Shown here: in pieces, positions 26,405 through 34,841 of the stretch
Layout: the number at the start of each line of letters is the position of its first letter
How positions within the stretch are numbered: position 1 is the first letter of the stretch
NCBI GenBank assembly: GCA_947624295.1
Contig: CANQJV010000019.1
Location: 1 to 36,937 of the forward strand
Direction: 5' to 3'
From: an uncultured Ruminococcus sp.
GTDB taxonomy: Bacteria > Bacillota > Clostridia > Oscillospirales > Ruminococcaceae
Length of the DNA stretch: 36,937 nt
The notes under the pieces: generated by a model
Databases searched by the model: none
Told to the model about the DNA's origin: nothing
What the model saw: the letters and a program-made list of their open reading frames with translations, nothing else
Translations under genes and position numbers: made by a program

Positions 26405-27511
26405 ATGAATAACTTAACTGATATTATTAAAATTGGTAACAGATATAACAATAAAAAACGTTCGTATCTGCTTGTAAATAATTTCCAGGCGAAACATATC
26501 CCCACTCGTCCGCAAAATATTAACTTCGGCACTCGTATAGGCGAAATAATCCGAAACGGCTTCCCGAATGCACGTCTTGTGATTGGTTTTGCTGAAACCG
26601 CTACGGCAATTGCAGCTGATGTTGCGCTGGAAATCAGTGTGCAGTCGCTATATATCAACACTACTCGTGAGGACTATATCCCCGAAAATGACTGCATTTG
26701 TTTCCGTGAGGAACATAGTCACGCCGTAAATCAGAAACTTTATGTTAAAAATTTTACTGAATACCTGAAATATACAAAGGAAATTGTTTTGATTGACGAC
26801 GAAATTTCCACCGGGAAAACGCTTTTTAATATCATTCAGGAATTACGGAGCAGAATCCCTGAACTTGCGGAGCGTGATTTTGTCGTAGGTTCGGTGATAA
26901 ACCGCCTTACGACTGAACGAAGGGAATTTTTCAGACAGCACGGTATTTATTTTGTGAGCCTTTACGATGTGCAATGGACAGACAAAATGCTTGAAAGAGA
27001 TTTAAGGAATCTTTCCGCACCGTCTGAATTAAGCAATATTCCCGATAAATCGCTCGATTTTATGAGAATTGCAATTCCTGATGCAAGATATTTTGTCAAT
27101 ATATGTGACTATAACGAAAAATGCAGGGAAATCGCCGGTATAATAGCAGAAAACATCGATTTTTCGGGCTGTAATGATGTTCTCTTTCTCGGTACGGAGG
27201 AATGTATGTACCCTTCAATTATAACTGCGTCTATCCTCGAAAAACAGTTTGGTTTTAACGCTTATTGCCACTCGACAACAAGAAGCCCTGTTTGTATCAG
27301 CAATGAGGACGATTACCCTATGCAGAACGGCTATAAAATTTACAGTCTTTACGATTCCAACAGAGTTAATTATGTTTACAATATACGCAAATACGATTTG
27401 GCAATTATAATTTCAGATGCGAAAAATCCCGAATCAAAGGCACTTGCAATGCTTGATACGGTGCTTGCAAATCACGGAACAAATAAAAGATACTACTTTA
27501 TGGGAGAGTGA
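26405..27511 (+). CDS. Phosphoribosyltransferase with C-terminal TRSP domain
   Basis: 368 residues. The type I PRTase fold carries the PRPP-binding signature IVLIDDEISTGKT (about residues 128-140), preceded by LVIGFAETATAIA and a flexible loop region NTTREDYIPEN. The C-terminal part (from about 210) with CNDVLFLGTEECMYPSIITA and SNEDDYPMQNGY fits the TRSP domain found only behind this PRTase class in Ter loci. It probably moves a phosphoribosyl group onto a base-like acceptor. AAGGAG lies six bases before the ATG; the StiP-type gene begins five bases after its stop. Confidence 0.85.
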   Translation: MNNLTDIIKIGNRYNNKKRSYLLVNNFQAKHIPTRPQNINFGTRIGEIIRNGFPNARLVIGFAETATAIAADVALEISVQSLYINTTREDYIPENDCICFREEHSHAVNQKLYVKNFTEYLKYTKEIVLIDDEISTGKTLFNIIQELRSRIPELAERDFVVGSVINRLTTERREFFRQHGIYFVSLYDVQWTDKMLERDLRNLSAPSELSNIPDKSLDFMRIAIPDARYFVNICDYNEKCREIAGIIAENIDFSGCNDVLFLGTEECMYPSIITASILEKQFGFNAYCHSTTRSPVCISNEDDYPMQNGYKIYSLYDSNRVNYVYNIRKYDLAIIISDAKNPESKALAMLDTVLANHGTNKRYYFMGE

Positions 27512-27515
27512 AAAA

Positions 27516-28568
27516 ATGTTCGGTACTTATAAACCCGATGATGTGACAATTTTGTTAAAAGATATTACGGGACTTGTTCAGCCTCTCGCAACGGCAGAAC
27601 GTGAAATAAAAATACAATCAGGCGTGCATTACAGTGAAATGTTACCGCTTGAATATGAGCCTACAGCTGAATATATGGCGATATACAGGCTTGCTCTCGA
27701 CAGATTCTCTAAAATTACAGCCGATGCAGTCGGTGCGGTTTCGGAACAGATTTGGAATGACAAAGGCAAGGATACTGTTCTCGTATCGCTTGCAAGAGCC
27801 GGTACTCCTATAGGAATACTGGTAAAACGCTATATGGAGAAAAAATATCGCTGTAAAATCCCGCATTATACAATTTCAATAATCCGTGATAAAGGTATCG
27901 ACAACAACGCTATGAAGTATATTCTCGCTAATCATAATCCCCACAAACTGCAATTTATCGACGGCTGGACGGGGAAAGGCGCTATAAGAAATGTGCTTAC
28001 AGAGGCGTTAGAAAATTACCATCAAGTAAGCAAAGATTTGGCAGTATTGTCTGATTCGGCTTACGCCTCGGAAAAATGCGGTACTCATGAGGATTTCCTC
28101 ATAGCAAGCTCCTGCCTTAATTCAACAGTTTCGGGCTTGCTGAGCAGGACTTTTTTGCGGAGCGACATTATCGGCGAAAATGATTTCCACGGTGCAGCTT
28201 TTTATAGTGAACTCGCTCAGAAAGATGTTACTTATCAATTTATAGACTGCATTGAACGTGAATTTGACTTTGATAAAACATATGACAATTGCGGTAATCA
28301 GCTTACTTTTGCGGGACTTGCTGAGGCTGAAAAAATCAGGCAGAAATTTGATGTAAAAAGTATTAACTTTGTCAAGCCCGGTATCGGCGAAACAACACGT
28401 GTACTTTTAAGGCGTGTGCCGTGGAAAATACTCGTCTACAGCCTGAACGATGAGGAAAATCTCGGTCACATATATCAGCTCGCTAAAGAAAAAAATGTTC
28501 CCGTTGAGGAGTACCCTCTTGAACACTACAAATCATGCGGTCTGATAAAAGATTTATCGGATATATAG
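27516..28568 (+). CDS. StiP-type protein: PRTase-like domain plus PELOTA-like RNA-binding tail
   Basis: 350 residues from ATG 27516, which lies seven bases after GGGAG; a longer reading would overlap most of the upstream gene's end. The core (TVLVSLARAGTPIGILVKRYM, IIRDKGIDNNAMKYI, KLQFIDGWTGKGAI) matches the family named cysteine protease StiP, later regarded as a PRTase relative: DGWTGKG would be the PRPP loop. The last 80 residues (EKIRQKFDVKSINFVKPGIGETTRVLLRRVPWKILV) resemble the PELOTA RNA-binding domain. Together with the other PRTase it suggests two successive phosphoribosyl-type steps, or a carrier RNA. Function is inferred from gene company. Confidence 0.8.
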   Translation: MFGTYKPDDVTILLKDITGLVQPLATAEREIKIQSGVHYSEMLPLEYEPTAEYMAIYRLALDRFSKITADAVGAVSEQIWNDKGKDTVLVSLARAGTPIGILVKRYMEKKYRCKIPHYTISIIRDKGIDNNAMKYILANHNPHKLQFIDGWTGKGAIRNVLTEALENYHQVSKDLAVLSDSAYASEKCGTHEDFLIASSCLNSTVSGLLSRTFLRSDIIGENDFHGAAFYSELAQKDVTYQFIDCIEREFDFDKTYDNCGNQLTFAGLAEAEKIRQKFDVKSINFVKPGIGETTRVLLRRVPWKILVYSLNDEENLGHIYQLAKEKNVPVEEYPLEHYKSCGLIKDLSDI

Positions 28569-28578
28569 GAGAATTTTT

Positions 28579-29331
28579 ATGAGGATTTTATTTGCGTGCG
28601 ACCTCGATAATACGCTGATTTACTCGTATAAGAAAAAACAGGACGGCTATATTTGCGTTGAACTGAACAAGGGCAGAGAACAAGGCTTTATGACGGCGTA
28701 CACATTCGGGAATTTTGCGGATATGGTTGAGGGAGTCGTTTTTGTACCCGTCACGACACGTTCAGTTGAACAGTACCGCCGTATTATTTTCCCGAACGGC
28801 TATGTCCCCGAATATGCACTCGTATCAAATGGGGCTACTCTTGTCCGTAACGGTGAAATAGCAGAAAATTGGGATTTGATTGACAAAAAAAATCTCGGAT
28901 TCAGGTTGAATGAGATTTATAGCAGATATTGCAAAGATAAAAGATTTATCAATTGCAGGATTGTTGACAACAGCTATGTTTTTGTATACTGTTCACCCGA
29001 TACCGATGCCGAAAAAGTTACACGTGAACTCGCTGATTCTGTTCCCCTGAACGTTGAACTTTCAGGCAGAAAAATTTACTTTTTCCCTGAAAATCTCAAC
29101 AAGGGCAGTGCAGTCAGCAAACTTGACGGGATTCTGAACTGCGATTGCGTAGTATCAGCAGGCGACAGTCTGATTGACGTTCCTATGCTGAATATCGCTG
29201 ATATTGCGGTTATTCCGTTCAATTTCAGCGGTGAACCGGGAAATCACAACAAAATTGTCAGGGCAGGGGAAAATGATATTTTTTCGGATTTTGTTATAAA
29301 TTATATCAAATCAGGTGCGTTCAGTCAATAA
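28579..29331 (+). CDS. HAD-family phosphatase of the Ter metabolite module
   Basis: 250 residues, Cof-like type IIB HAD. The nucleophile motif is ACDLDNTL (Asp8, Asp10); motif II is VPVTTRS, the cap domain spans the middle third, motif III Lys is near NLNKGSAV and motif IV is GDSLIDVPML. It probably removes a phosphate from the last intermediate of the cluster's product. GGAG lies ten bases before the ATG. The gene ends the cluster; its tail overlaps by 11 bases the end of a small gene on the other strand. Confidence 0.87.
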   Translation: MRILFACDLDNTLIYSYKKKQDGYICVELNKGREQGFMTAYTFGNFADMVEGVVFVPVTTRSVEQYRRIIFPNGYVPEYALVSNGATLVRNGEIAENWDLIDKKNLGFRLNEIYSRYCKDKRFINCRIVDNSYVFVYCSPDTDAEKVTRELADSVPLNVELSGRKIYFFPENLNKGSAVSKLDGILNCDCVVSAGDSLIDVPMLNIADIAVIPFNFSGEPGNHNKIVRAGENDIFSDFVINYIKSGAFSQ

Positions 29332-29548
29332 TAATTTTTAGATTCAATCCGCTTGTATCAATGTCATGATAAATCATACGAAAACACGCACAAATAAAAT
29401 CATTTCCCCATATACTCATTTCTTCTTCAAAAGACCTGTTTTGCGGTATATTCACAATACAACCTGCACCGTTGCTGTTTCTGATTTCAGCAGTAAGCAT
29501 TTTTCTGTCATCGCTGATTATTTCATGTATAACTTCATATTTTTCCAT
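29321..29548 (-). CDS. Small orphan protein of 75 residues
   Basis: The ATG at 29548 has a strong GAGGTGATGTT ribosome binding site, which argues for a real gene. The protein is acidic, MEKYEVIHEIISDDRKMLTA at the start, then AEIRNSNGAGCIVNIPQNRSFEEE and a Phe/Ile-rich end; strand-strand-helix by eye. I do not recognise a family. It lies antisense to the tail of the HAD gene and points away from the recombinase. It could be a recombinase-linked accessory gene. Confidence 0.55.
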   Translation of the reverse strand: MEKYEVIHEIISDDRKMLTAEIRNSNGAGCIVNIPQNRSFEEEMSIWGNDFICACFRMIYHDIDTSGLNLKIIID

Positions 29549-29640
29549 AACATCACCTCTTGTATATAATTATGACAGTATGCTCGCCAATAATTCATAT
29601 ATTGCTGATTTGGTAAATAATATTTATACTAAACGCTATT

Positions 29641-29669
29641 GTGACAATTACAAAAGAGTTCAGTATATT
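29641..29669 (+). promoter_or_regulatory. Probable promoter of the serine recombinase gene
   Basis: GTGACA (29641-29646), 17-base spacer, TATATT (29664-29669), about 20 bases before the start codon. The -35 deviates at the first base. No repeated core that would mark an attachment site is obvious around it. Confidence 0.5.
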
Positions 29670-29688
29670 AAATTAAAGAGGTGATAAT

Positions 29689-31158
29689 ATGGCTGATTAC
29701 TGCATATATCTGCGGAAATCAAGAAAAGATGCTGAGGCTGAAGCAAGGGGAGAAGGCGAAACTCTTGCACGTCATGAGGCGATACTTCTTGAAATGGCAG
29801 AAAAACAGAATCTTAATATTGTTAAAATTTATAAGGAAATTGTAAGCGGTGAAAGTATTTCCGCAAGACCGCAAATGCAATCTTTGTTAACTGATATAAC
29901 AAACAATAAATATGCAGGAGTGCTTGTAATGGAAATTGAACGCCTTGCAAGAGGTGATACAATAGACCAAGGAATAGTTGCACAGGCTTTCCGGGAATCA
30001 GGCACCGAAATTATAACACCGATAAAAACATACAATCCCGACAATGAATTTGATGAGGAATATTTTGAGTTTTCGCTTTTTATGTCAAGGAGAGAATATA
30101 AGACAATCAGACGGCGAATGCAAACAGGTCGGCTTTCAGCAGTAAAAGAGGGTAACTATATATCGCCTGTTGCTCCGTATGGCTACAGAAAAATAAATCC
30201 CGATTCAAAAACACATACGCTGGAAGTAATTCCCGGAGAGGCTGAAACTGTAAGGCTGATTTTCAAGCTGTATCTTGACGGTCACGGTACAAAATACATA
30301 GCAAATGAACTTAACCGTATGGGAATAAAACCCAGAAAATCTCAATACTGGGAGAATGTAAGTATCAAGAAAATACTGGATAATCCGATATATTGCGGTT
30401 TTGTTGGCTGGAAAACCAAATCAAACGGCGATACGCTTTATAAAGGACTTCACGAGCCGATTATCTCAAAGGAAATTTTTGATTCTGTTAAATCAAAAAA
30501 GAAAAATAATCCTGCATCACAAGTCCATGCTGATGATAAGTTGCTTAATTATTACCATGGCATAATTTATTGCAAAAATTGTGGTCATCAGATGAAACGC
30601 CGTATTATACCCAACAACAATCGTGAATACATTTACTGCACGTACAGGAAATGCCGTGGAATTACAGTAAGCTCGTCATTTCAGGAAATAAACAAAATAA
30701 TTATATCAGCTATTCTCTACAGGTTAAAATTATTACAAAAAGATATGGCATATCAGAATAAAAAATCATCAGTTGAATCTGTACCTGATAAGAGAAAACT
30801 GCTTGAATCAGAACTTGCAAAGGCAAAAAAACAGAAGTGCAGGCTTTATGACCTTCTGGAGCAGGAAATATATGATAAAAATACTTTCATTGAACGTTCA
30901 GAAGTAATTGAAGATAAAATCAGAATGCTTGAAAAGGCAATTTCTGAATATGACAATGAGGAAACTGCTGAAACACTTTCCGCCGATAAATCAGTACTGA
31001 AATTGAAGTATATACTTGATAATTTCGACAATGCTTCACCAGAAGAAAAAAATCTCATGTTGAAATCAGTAATAAGTAAAATATATTACTCAAAGCCCTG
31101 CAAAATGAAATCAAAAGAACAAATGTCCCATTTATCTCTTGAAATTGATTTTATGTAA
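29689..31158 (+). CDS. Large serine recombinase (site-specific integrase/resolvase)
   Basis: 489 residues. The resolvase catalytic domain begins CIYLRKSRKD, with the likely nucleophile Ser11, followed by SARPQMQSLL and MEIERLARGD. The recombinase domain follows (APYGYRKI, LIFKLYLDGHGTKYIANELN, ILDNPIYCGFVGW). A zinc ribbon is seen in CKNCGHQMKRR and CTYRKCRG, then a coiled coil from about residue 370 (KRKLLESELAKAKKQKCRL). The enzyme should recombine two att sites by 2-bp staggered Ser-linked cuts. The ribosome binding site is AGAGGTG. No excisionase or phage genes lie next to it. It is 40 bases from the cotJB stop, where cotJC would be expected. Confidence 0.92.
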   Translation: MADYCIYLRKSRKDAEAEARGEGETLARHEAILLEMAEKQNLNIVKIYKEIVSGESISARPQMQSLLTDITNNKYAGVLVMEIERLARGDTIDQGIVAQAFRESGTEIITPIKTYNPDNEFDEEYFEFSLFMSRREYKTIRRRMQTGRLSAVKEGNYISPVAPYGYRKINPDSKTHTLEVIPGEAETVRLIFKLYLDGHGTKYIANELNRMGIKPRKSQYWENVSIKKILDNPIYCGFVGWKTKSNGDTLYKGLHEPIISKEIFDSVKSKKKNNPASQVHADDKLLNYYHGIIYCKNCGHQMKRRIIPNNNREYIYCTYRKCRGITVSSSFQEINKIIISAILYRLKLLQKDMAYQNKKSSVESVPDKRKLLESELAKAKKQKCRLYDLLEQEIYDKNTFIERSEVIEDKIRMLEKAISEYDNEETAETLSADKSVLKLKYILDNFDNASPEEKNLMLKSVISKIYYSKPCKMKSKEQMSHLSLEIDFM

Positions 31159-31198
31159 CACATGGATATGATAATTTTTTCTCATACTGCCACATAAA

Positions 31199-31444
31199 CT
31201 ATACCTCCCAAGGAAAAGGCTCATCAATCCAAGCCCAGCGTTGTGTATTGAGATTCTGTTCAGGAGTAATCGGACCGAATTTCTCATTGTATTCCTGAAC
31301 AGCTTCCTCACGAAGTTTCCTGTATTTCTGGAACATTGCAAGCGCACGGCGACAATTAGGATGAGTATCAAGATAAAGATTGAGTTCTTTAAGCGTGAAG
31401 TCGTACTGCTTGATTTTTGTCATAAGAGCAGACTGAACATTCAT
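31199..31444 (-). CDS. cotJB: Spore coat protein CotJB
   Basis: 81 residues fitting CotJB: YDFTLKELNLYLDTHPNCRRALAMFQKYRKL, YNEKFGPITPEQ and the C-terminal WAWIDEPFPWE are typical. CotJB is a small component of the spore coat, made in the mother cell and needed for coat assembly with CotJA and CotJC. The ATG overlaps the cotJA stop by four bases, after GGAGGTGGGAAA. The usual next gene, cotJC (a manganese catalase-like protein), is missing downstream. Confidence 0.9.
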   Translation of the reverse strand: MNVQSALMTKIKQYDFTLKELNLYLDTHPNCRRALAMFQKYRKLREEAVQEYNEKFGPITPEQNLNTQRWAWIDEPFPWEV

Positions 31445-31692
31445 TTTCCCACCTCCATGAACGGAAAAACAAGGTCATCAAAAAGTGTACCACTTTCAAG
31501 AGCATCTTCAGGTGATTTTGTATCTCCCCATTGCTGAAACGGCACATATGCCATAGCAAGCGGAGTATTTGCCGGAAACCTTGAGATTCCTCCATTGTAT
31601 GATTTATCTTCCATTGGCTGATTCATATTAACACGGGAGTTTTCACTTTCCGAAATAATCAGACCATCAGTATCGAACATATTAAGGTTCAT
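31441..31692 (-). CDS. cotJA: Spore coat-associated protein CotJA
   Basis: 83 residues from ATG 31690-31692, eight bases after AAAGGAGG; a longer reading from 31725 would contain the ribosome binding site. The family core ANTPLAMAYVPFQQWGDTKS and ALESGTLFDDLVFPF is clear. The N-terminal 35 residues are Asn/Ser-rich and variable. In Bacillus cotJA heads cotJABC under sporulation sigma-E. A sigma-E promoter could not be assigned here; two hairpins lie immediately upstream. Confidence 0.88.
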   Translation of the reverse strand: MNLNMFDTDGLIISESENSRVNMNQPMEDKSYNGGISRFPANTPLAMAYVPFQQWGDTKSPEDALESGTLFDDLVFPFMEVGK

Positions 31693-31710
31693 AATGAAAT
31701 CCTCCTTTGA

Positions 31711-31756
31711 GGCAACACCGCACAAAGAACGCCTGACGGCTTTGCACGGTGTTGCC
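31711..31756. repeat. Long imperfect palindrome (17-bp arms) in the cotJA leader
   Basis: GGCAACACCGCACAAAG (31711-31727) is complementary to CTTTGCACGGTGTTGCC (31740-31756) except at two positions, with a 12-base GC-rich loop. It is much richer in GC than its surroundings and resembles a dispersed palindromic repeat. It is 19 bases upstream of the cotJA ATG. Confidence 0.8.
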
Positions 31757-31766
31757 TTGAATAAAA

Positions 31767-31787
31767 GCAGAAAATTTAACTTTCTGC
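31767..31787 (-). terminator. Small hairpin with U-run on the minus strand
   Basis: GCAGAAA (31767-31773) pairs with TTTCTGC (31781-31787) across a 7-base loop, and on the minus strand is followed by TTTTATTC. It would end or attenuate leftward transcription entering cotJA. Nothing leftward-transcribed lies to its right in the window. Confidence 0.45.
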
Positions 31788-31846
31788 ATTAGTATATTAT
31801 TCATTTTCATATAAAAGTGTTACAAGTATTATAAAGGAATGAGAAT

Positions 31847-33142
31847 ATGAAAAAATATATTTTAGCTGTAATATTGAGCGTTGTTTCCCTCACTGCCTGC
31901 GGTGGAAAATCTGATATAACTGCGCCTGACAGTAAACTTGACCCGTGTACTATCAGATTTTCGTGGTGGGGCGGTGACGACAGGCATCAGGCTACAAATG
32001 AGGCTATACAGCTCTGGAATAAAATTCACCCTGACATAAAAATTACAGCTGAATACGGTGGCTGGGACGGCTGGACGGAAAAAGTTTCCGCACAATTAAG
32101 CGGTGGTACAGCTCCCGATGTAATGCAGATAAATTATGACTGGCTTGTTTCGTTTTCTCCTGACGGCAAAGGTTTCTATAATCTCCGACAGCTTGATTCG
32201 CTTGATTTATCGCAATTTGACAACGATGTGCTTTCGTTCGGTGAAGTTGACGGCATATTGAACGCCGTGACAGTATCAGTCAGCGGACGTGCAATGTTCT
32301 ATAACTCCGAAATTTATAAGCGGTTCAATGCGGAATATCCCTCTACGTGGAATGAACTCCTTGCACTTGGCGAAAAATTCAGTCAGGAGGAAATTTACCC
32401 TATTGACCTCGATATACAATCAGGCGGTACTGCGTGGTATCTTGCTGTAGTGTACGTTCAGCAGAAAACAGGCAGGGAATTTCTCTCAATGGACGGCGAA
32501 CTTGGTTTCACGGAGGACGATATAAAACTTGCACTTGATTTTTACAAGCAACTTGAAGATAATCACGTTATCCGTACTGTTGATGTCCGCACTGATGAGG
32601 ACGGAAGTGCAGCCCTTTACCAGTCACCTGAATTTATTGACGGGAGAGTTGCGGGCGTGCTTGAATGGGGAAGTTCCGTCGGGAAATATGAAATGGCATT
32701 GCCGGAAGATGTACTTGAAACAGGTGTTCTGCTTTCCGATGATAACGGGAATAATTCCGGTTGGCTGATAAAGCCGACAGTTATGTATGCGATTTCGAAA
32801 GATACAGAATATCCCGATGAATCGGCTGAATTTATGAATTTCCTGCTGAACGATGAGAAGTGTGCTGAAATACTTGGTACTACACGAGGAATACCGTCGT
32901 CACATATTGCTGAAAAAGCACTTGAATCAAGCGGAAAACTTGTAGGACTTGCACAGGAATGCGATGAACTCCTTGAAAATGCTGATACTGTTACTATCAG
33001 CCCGTATATGGAACTTCAGCAAATGAAAGACTTCTATAATACGGCAATCGAAAAAGTTTCATACGGGAAAGCTGATACGGCAGAGGCGGCACACGAAATG
33101 TACATATCAATTACGGAATATCTGGAGAAAATCAGGAAATGA
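31847..33142 (+). CDS. Carbohydrate ABC transporter substrate-binding lipoprotein
   Basis: 431 residues of the extracellular solute-binding family 1. A signal peptide ends LTACGGK, so Cys is lipidated. IRFSWWGGDDRHQATNEAIQLW, GTAPDVMQINYDWL and FLLNDEKCAEILGTTRGIPSS are characteristic of sugar binders such as MsmE. It captures an oligosaccharide outside the membrane and passes it to the two permeases encoded next, with which it overlaps by four bases. With the GH105 enzyme in the operon, unsaturated or rhamnogalacturonan-type oligosaccharides are the best guess; sequence alone does not show this. Confidence 0.93.
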   Translation: MKKYILAVILSVVSLTACGGKSDITAPDSKLDPCTIRFSWWGGDDRHQATNEAIQLWNKIHPDIKITAEYGGWDGWTEKVSAQLSGGTAPDVMQINYDWLVSFSPDGKGFYNLRQLDSLDLSQFDNDVLSFGEVDGILNAVTVSVSGRAMFYNSEIYKRFNAEYPSTWNELLALGEKFSQEEIYPIDLDIQSGGTAWYLAVVYVQQKTGREFLSMDGELGFTEDDIKLALDFYKQLEDNHVIRTVDVRTDEDGSAALYQSPEFIDGRVAGVLEWGSSVGKYEMALPEDVLETGVLLSDDNGNNSGWLIKPTVMYAISKDTEYPDESAEFMNFLLNDEKCAEILGTTRGIPSSHIAEKALESSGKLVGLAQECDELLENADTVTISPYMELQQMKDFYNTAIEKVSYGKADTAEAAHEMYISITEYLEKIRK

Positions 33143-34017
33143 AAAAAATTTATCATAATCCGGTCGGCGTGTGGAAATATACAGGGCTGATGTTCGTGAT
33201 TCCCTTTATATTGGGATTTCTGCTGTTTATGCTTTACCCGTTTGTATCGTCGTTCATATTCGGGCTGACCGATTACAACGGCATAAGTCCGCCTGAATTT
33301 TCAGGGCTTGATAATTATATATCAATGTTCAGAGATGAGGATTTCAGGAACGCTTTTGCGGTGACACTGAAATATGTGCTGATTCTCGTGCCCTTGAAAC
33401 TGATAATATCGCTCCTTGTGGCACTTTTACTCAATATGGAAATCAGATTTATCGGTGTGTACCGCACAATCTTCTATATACCGTCAATTCTCGGCTCAAA
33501 TCTTGCGATAGTGATTATGTGGCAGTTCCTTTTCACTGAAAACGGTCTTGTAAATCAGATTATCGGCACTGATATAAGTTGGTACAGCAGTCCGCACGGT
33601 TCGCTTGCGATAATAATTCTCCTGCGGTTATGGGAATTTGGTTCGGCTATGATTATTTTCCTGAATGCCCTGAGAGATATTCCGCAGGAATACTACGATG
33701 CCGCAAAAGTTGACGGTTGTGGGAAAATACGTTGTTTTTTCAGTATCACTTTGCCGTTGCTGAAAAATGTTATATTTCTTAACGTAATCCTGCAATTTAT
33801 TTCAGCAATGCAGGAATTTAATGCACCGTACATGATAACAGGCGGAGGTCCTCTGAAAAGTACTTACACAATAGGAATGCTGATATATGATGAAATGTTC
33901 AAATATCACAATGCAGGCTATGCTAACGCTGTTTCGTGGGTGCTTTTCGTAGCTGTAACGGCATTTGTGCTAATTTTTTACGTCATTGCAGGCAGAAAAA
34001 AGGAGAACCGCAAATGA
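33139..34017 (+). CDS. ABC sugar permease (MalF/UgpA type)
   Basis: 292 residues with six transmembrane segments. The first, MFVIPFILGFLLFMLYPF, is followed by the FTDYNG-like GLTDYNGISPPEF and NYISMFRDEDF. The coupling motif that contacts the ATPase is EYYDAAKVDGCGKIRCFFSITLPLL (EAA type). It forms half of the membrane channel, pairing with the next permease. Start at 33139 overlaps the binding-protein stop by four bases; the downstream ATG at 34014 overlaps its own stop by four. Confidence 0.94.
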   Translation: MKKIYHNPVGVWKYTGLMFVIPFILGFLLFMLYPFVSSFIFGLTDYNGISPPEFSGLDNYISMFRDEDFRNAFAVTLKYVLILVPLKLIISLLVALLLNMEIRFIGVYRTIFYIPSILGSNLAIVIMWQFLFTENGLVNQIIGTDISWYSSPHGSLAIIILLRLWEFGSAMIIFLNALRDIPQEYYDAAKVDGCGKIRCFFSITLPLLKNVIFLNVILQFISAMQEFNAPYMITGGGPLKSTYTIGMLIYDEMFKYHNAGYANAVSWVLFVAVTAFVLIFYVIAGRKKENRK

Positions 34018-34841
34018 AAAAAATTCCGGTGTATATTCTGCTTACGGCGAGTGCAATTGTAATGATATATCCGCTTTTGTGGCTTGTCGGAGCAAGTTTC
34101 AAATCAAATGACGAAATATTTTCATCTGCGTGGTTTATGCCCGGAAACTTCGATTTTTCGGTATATGAACGTGCGTGGCGGACAGTTACAGCGTATAGTA
34201 TGGGACATTATTTTGTAAACACTTTTAAGATAATTGTCCCGAAAATATTTTTTGCACTGGTATCATCAACACTTGTCGCATATGGTTTCGCAAGATTCGA
34301 TTTCCCGTTAAAAAAATTACTTTATGCAGTTTTCATGGGAACAATGTTTATGCCTGCAATATCAGTGATAATGCCGACTTACCTTATGTGGAGCAAAACA
34401 GGCTTGCTTGATACGTATATTCCGTTGACCGTGCCTGCACTTTTCGCAACAGAAGGCACATTTGTATTTATGTTAATACAATTTATAAAAAGAATACCGA
34501 AAGAATACGATGAGGCAGGACGTATAGACGGCTGTAATTCGTTACAGGTACTTGTTTATATACTTGTCCCGTGTATCCGTCCTGTACTCGTTTCAATATC
34601 AGTGTTCACTTTCCTATGGACTATGAACGATTTCCTTAATCCGCTGATTATGATAAGTTCAGTTGAAAAATATCCATTGTCGCTTATTCTGAGGCTTTCC
34701 GCTGACAGTACGGGGAACGGCTACGAACAGAATAAAATACTTGCAATGTCGGTAATCGGTCTTATACCGTCAATCACCGTCTTTGCAATTGCACAAAAAA
34801 AATTTATAGGCGGAATAACCGCAGGAGGTTTGTCATCATGA
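34014..34841 (+). CDS. ABC sugar permease (MalG/UgpE type)
   Basis: 275 residues, six membrane segments starting VYILLTASAIVMIYPLLWL. FNFSVYERAW-like FDFSVYERAWRTV, the NTFKIIV segment and the EAA loop EYDEAGRIDGCNSLQVLVYILVP identify the MalG side. The ATG at 34014 has AGGAG and overlaps the first permease; a longer frame from 33936 has no such site. No ATP-binding subunit follows, so the pair must use a shared ATPase of the MsmK/MsmX kind encoded elsewhere. Confidence 0.94.
   Translation: MKKIPVYILLTASAIVMIYPLLWLVGASFKSNDEIFSSAWFMPGNFDFSVYERAWRTVTAYSMGHYFVNTFKIIVPKIFFALVSSTLVAYGFARFDFPLKKLLYAVFMGTMFMPAISVIMPTYLMWSKTGLLDTYIPLTVPALFATEGTFVFMLIQFIKRIPKEYDEAGRIDGCNSLQVLVYILVPCIRPVLVSISVFTFLWTMNDFLNPLIMISSVEKYPLSLILRLSADSTGNGYEQNKILAMSVIGLIPSITVFAIAQKKFIGGITAGGLSS

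Noticed and set aside
29332..29688. Attachment site of the serine recombinase between the HAD gene and the recombinase
   Set aside because: I looked for a direct repeat shared with the cotJB side (31159-31198) and saw none long enough to trust.
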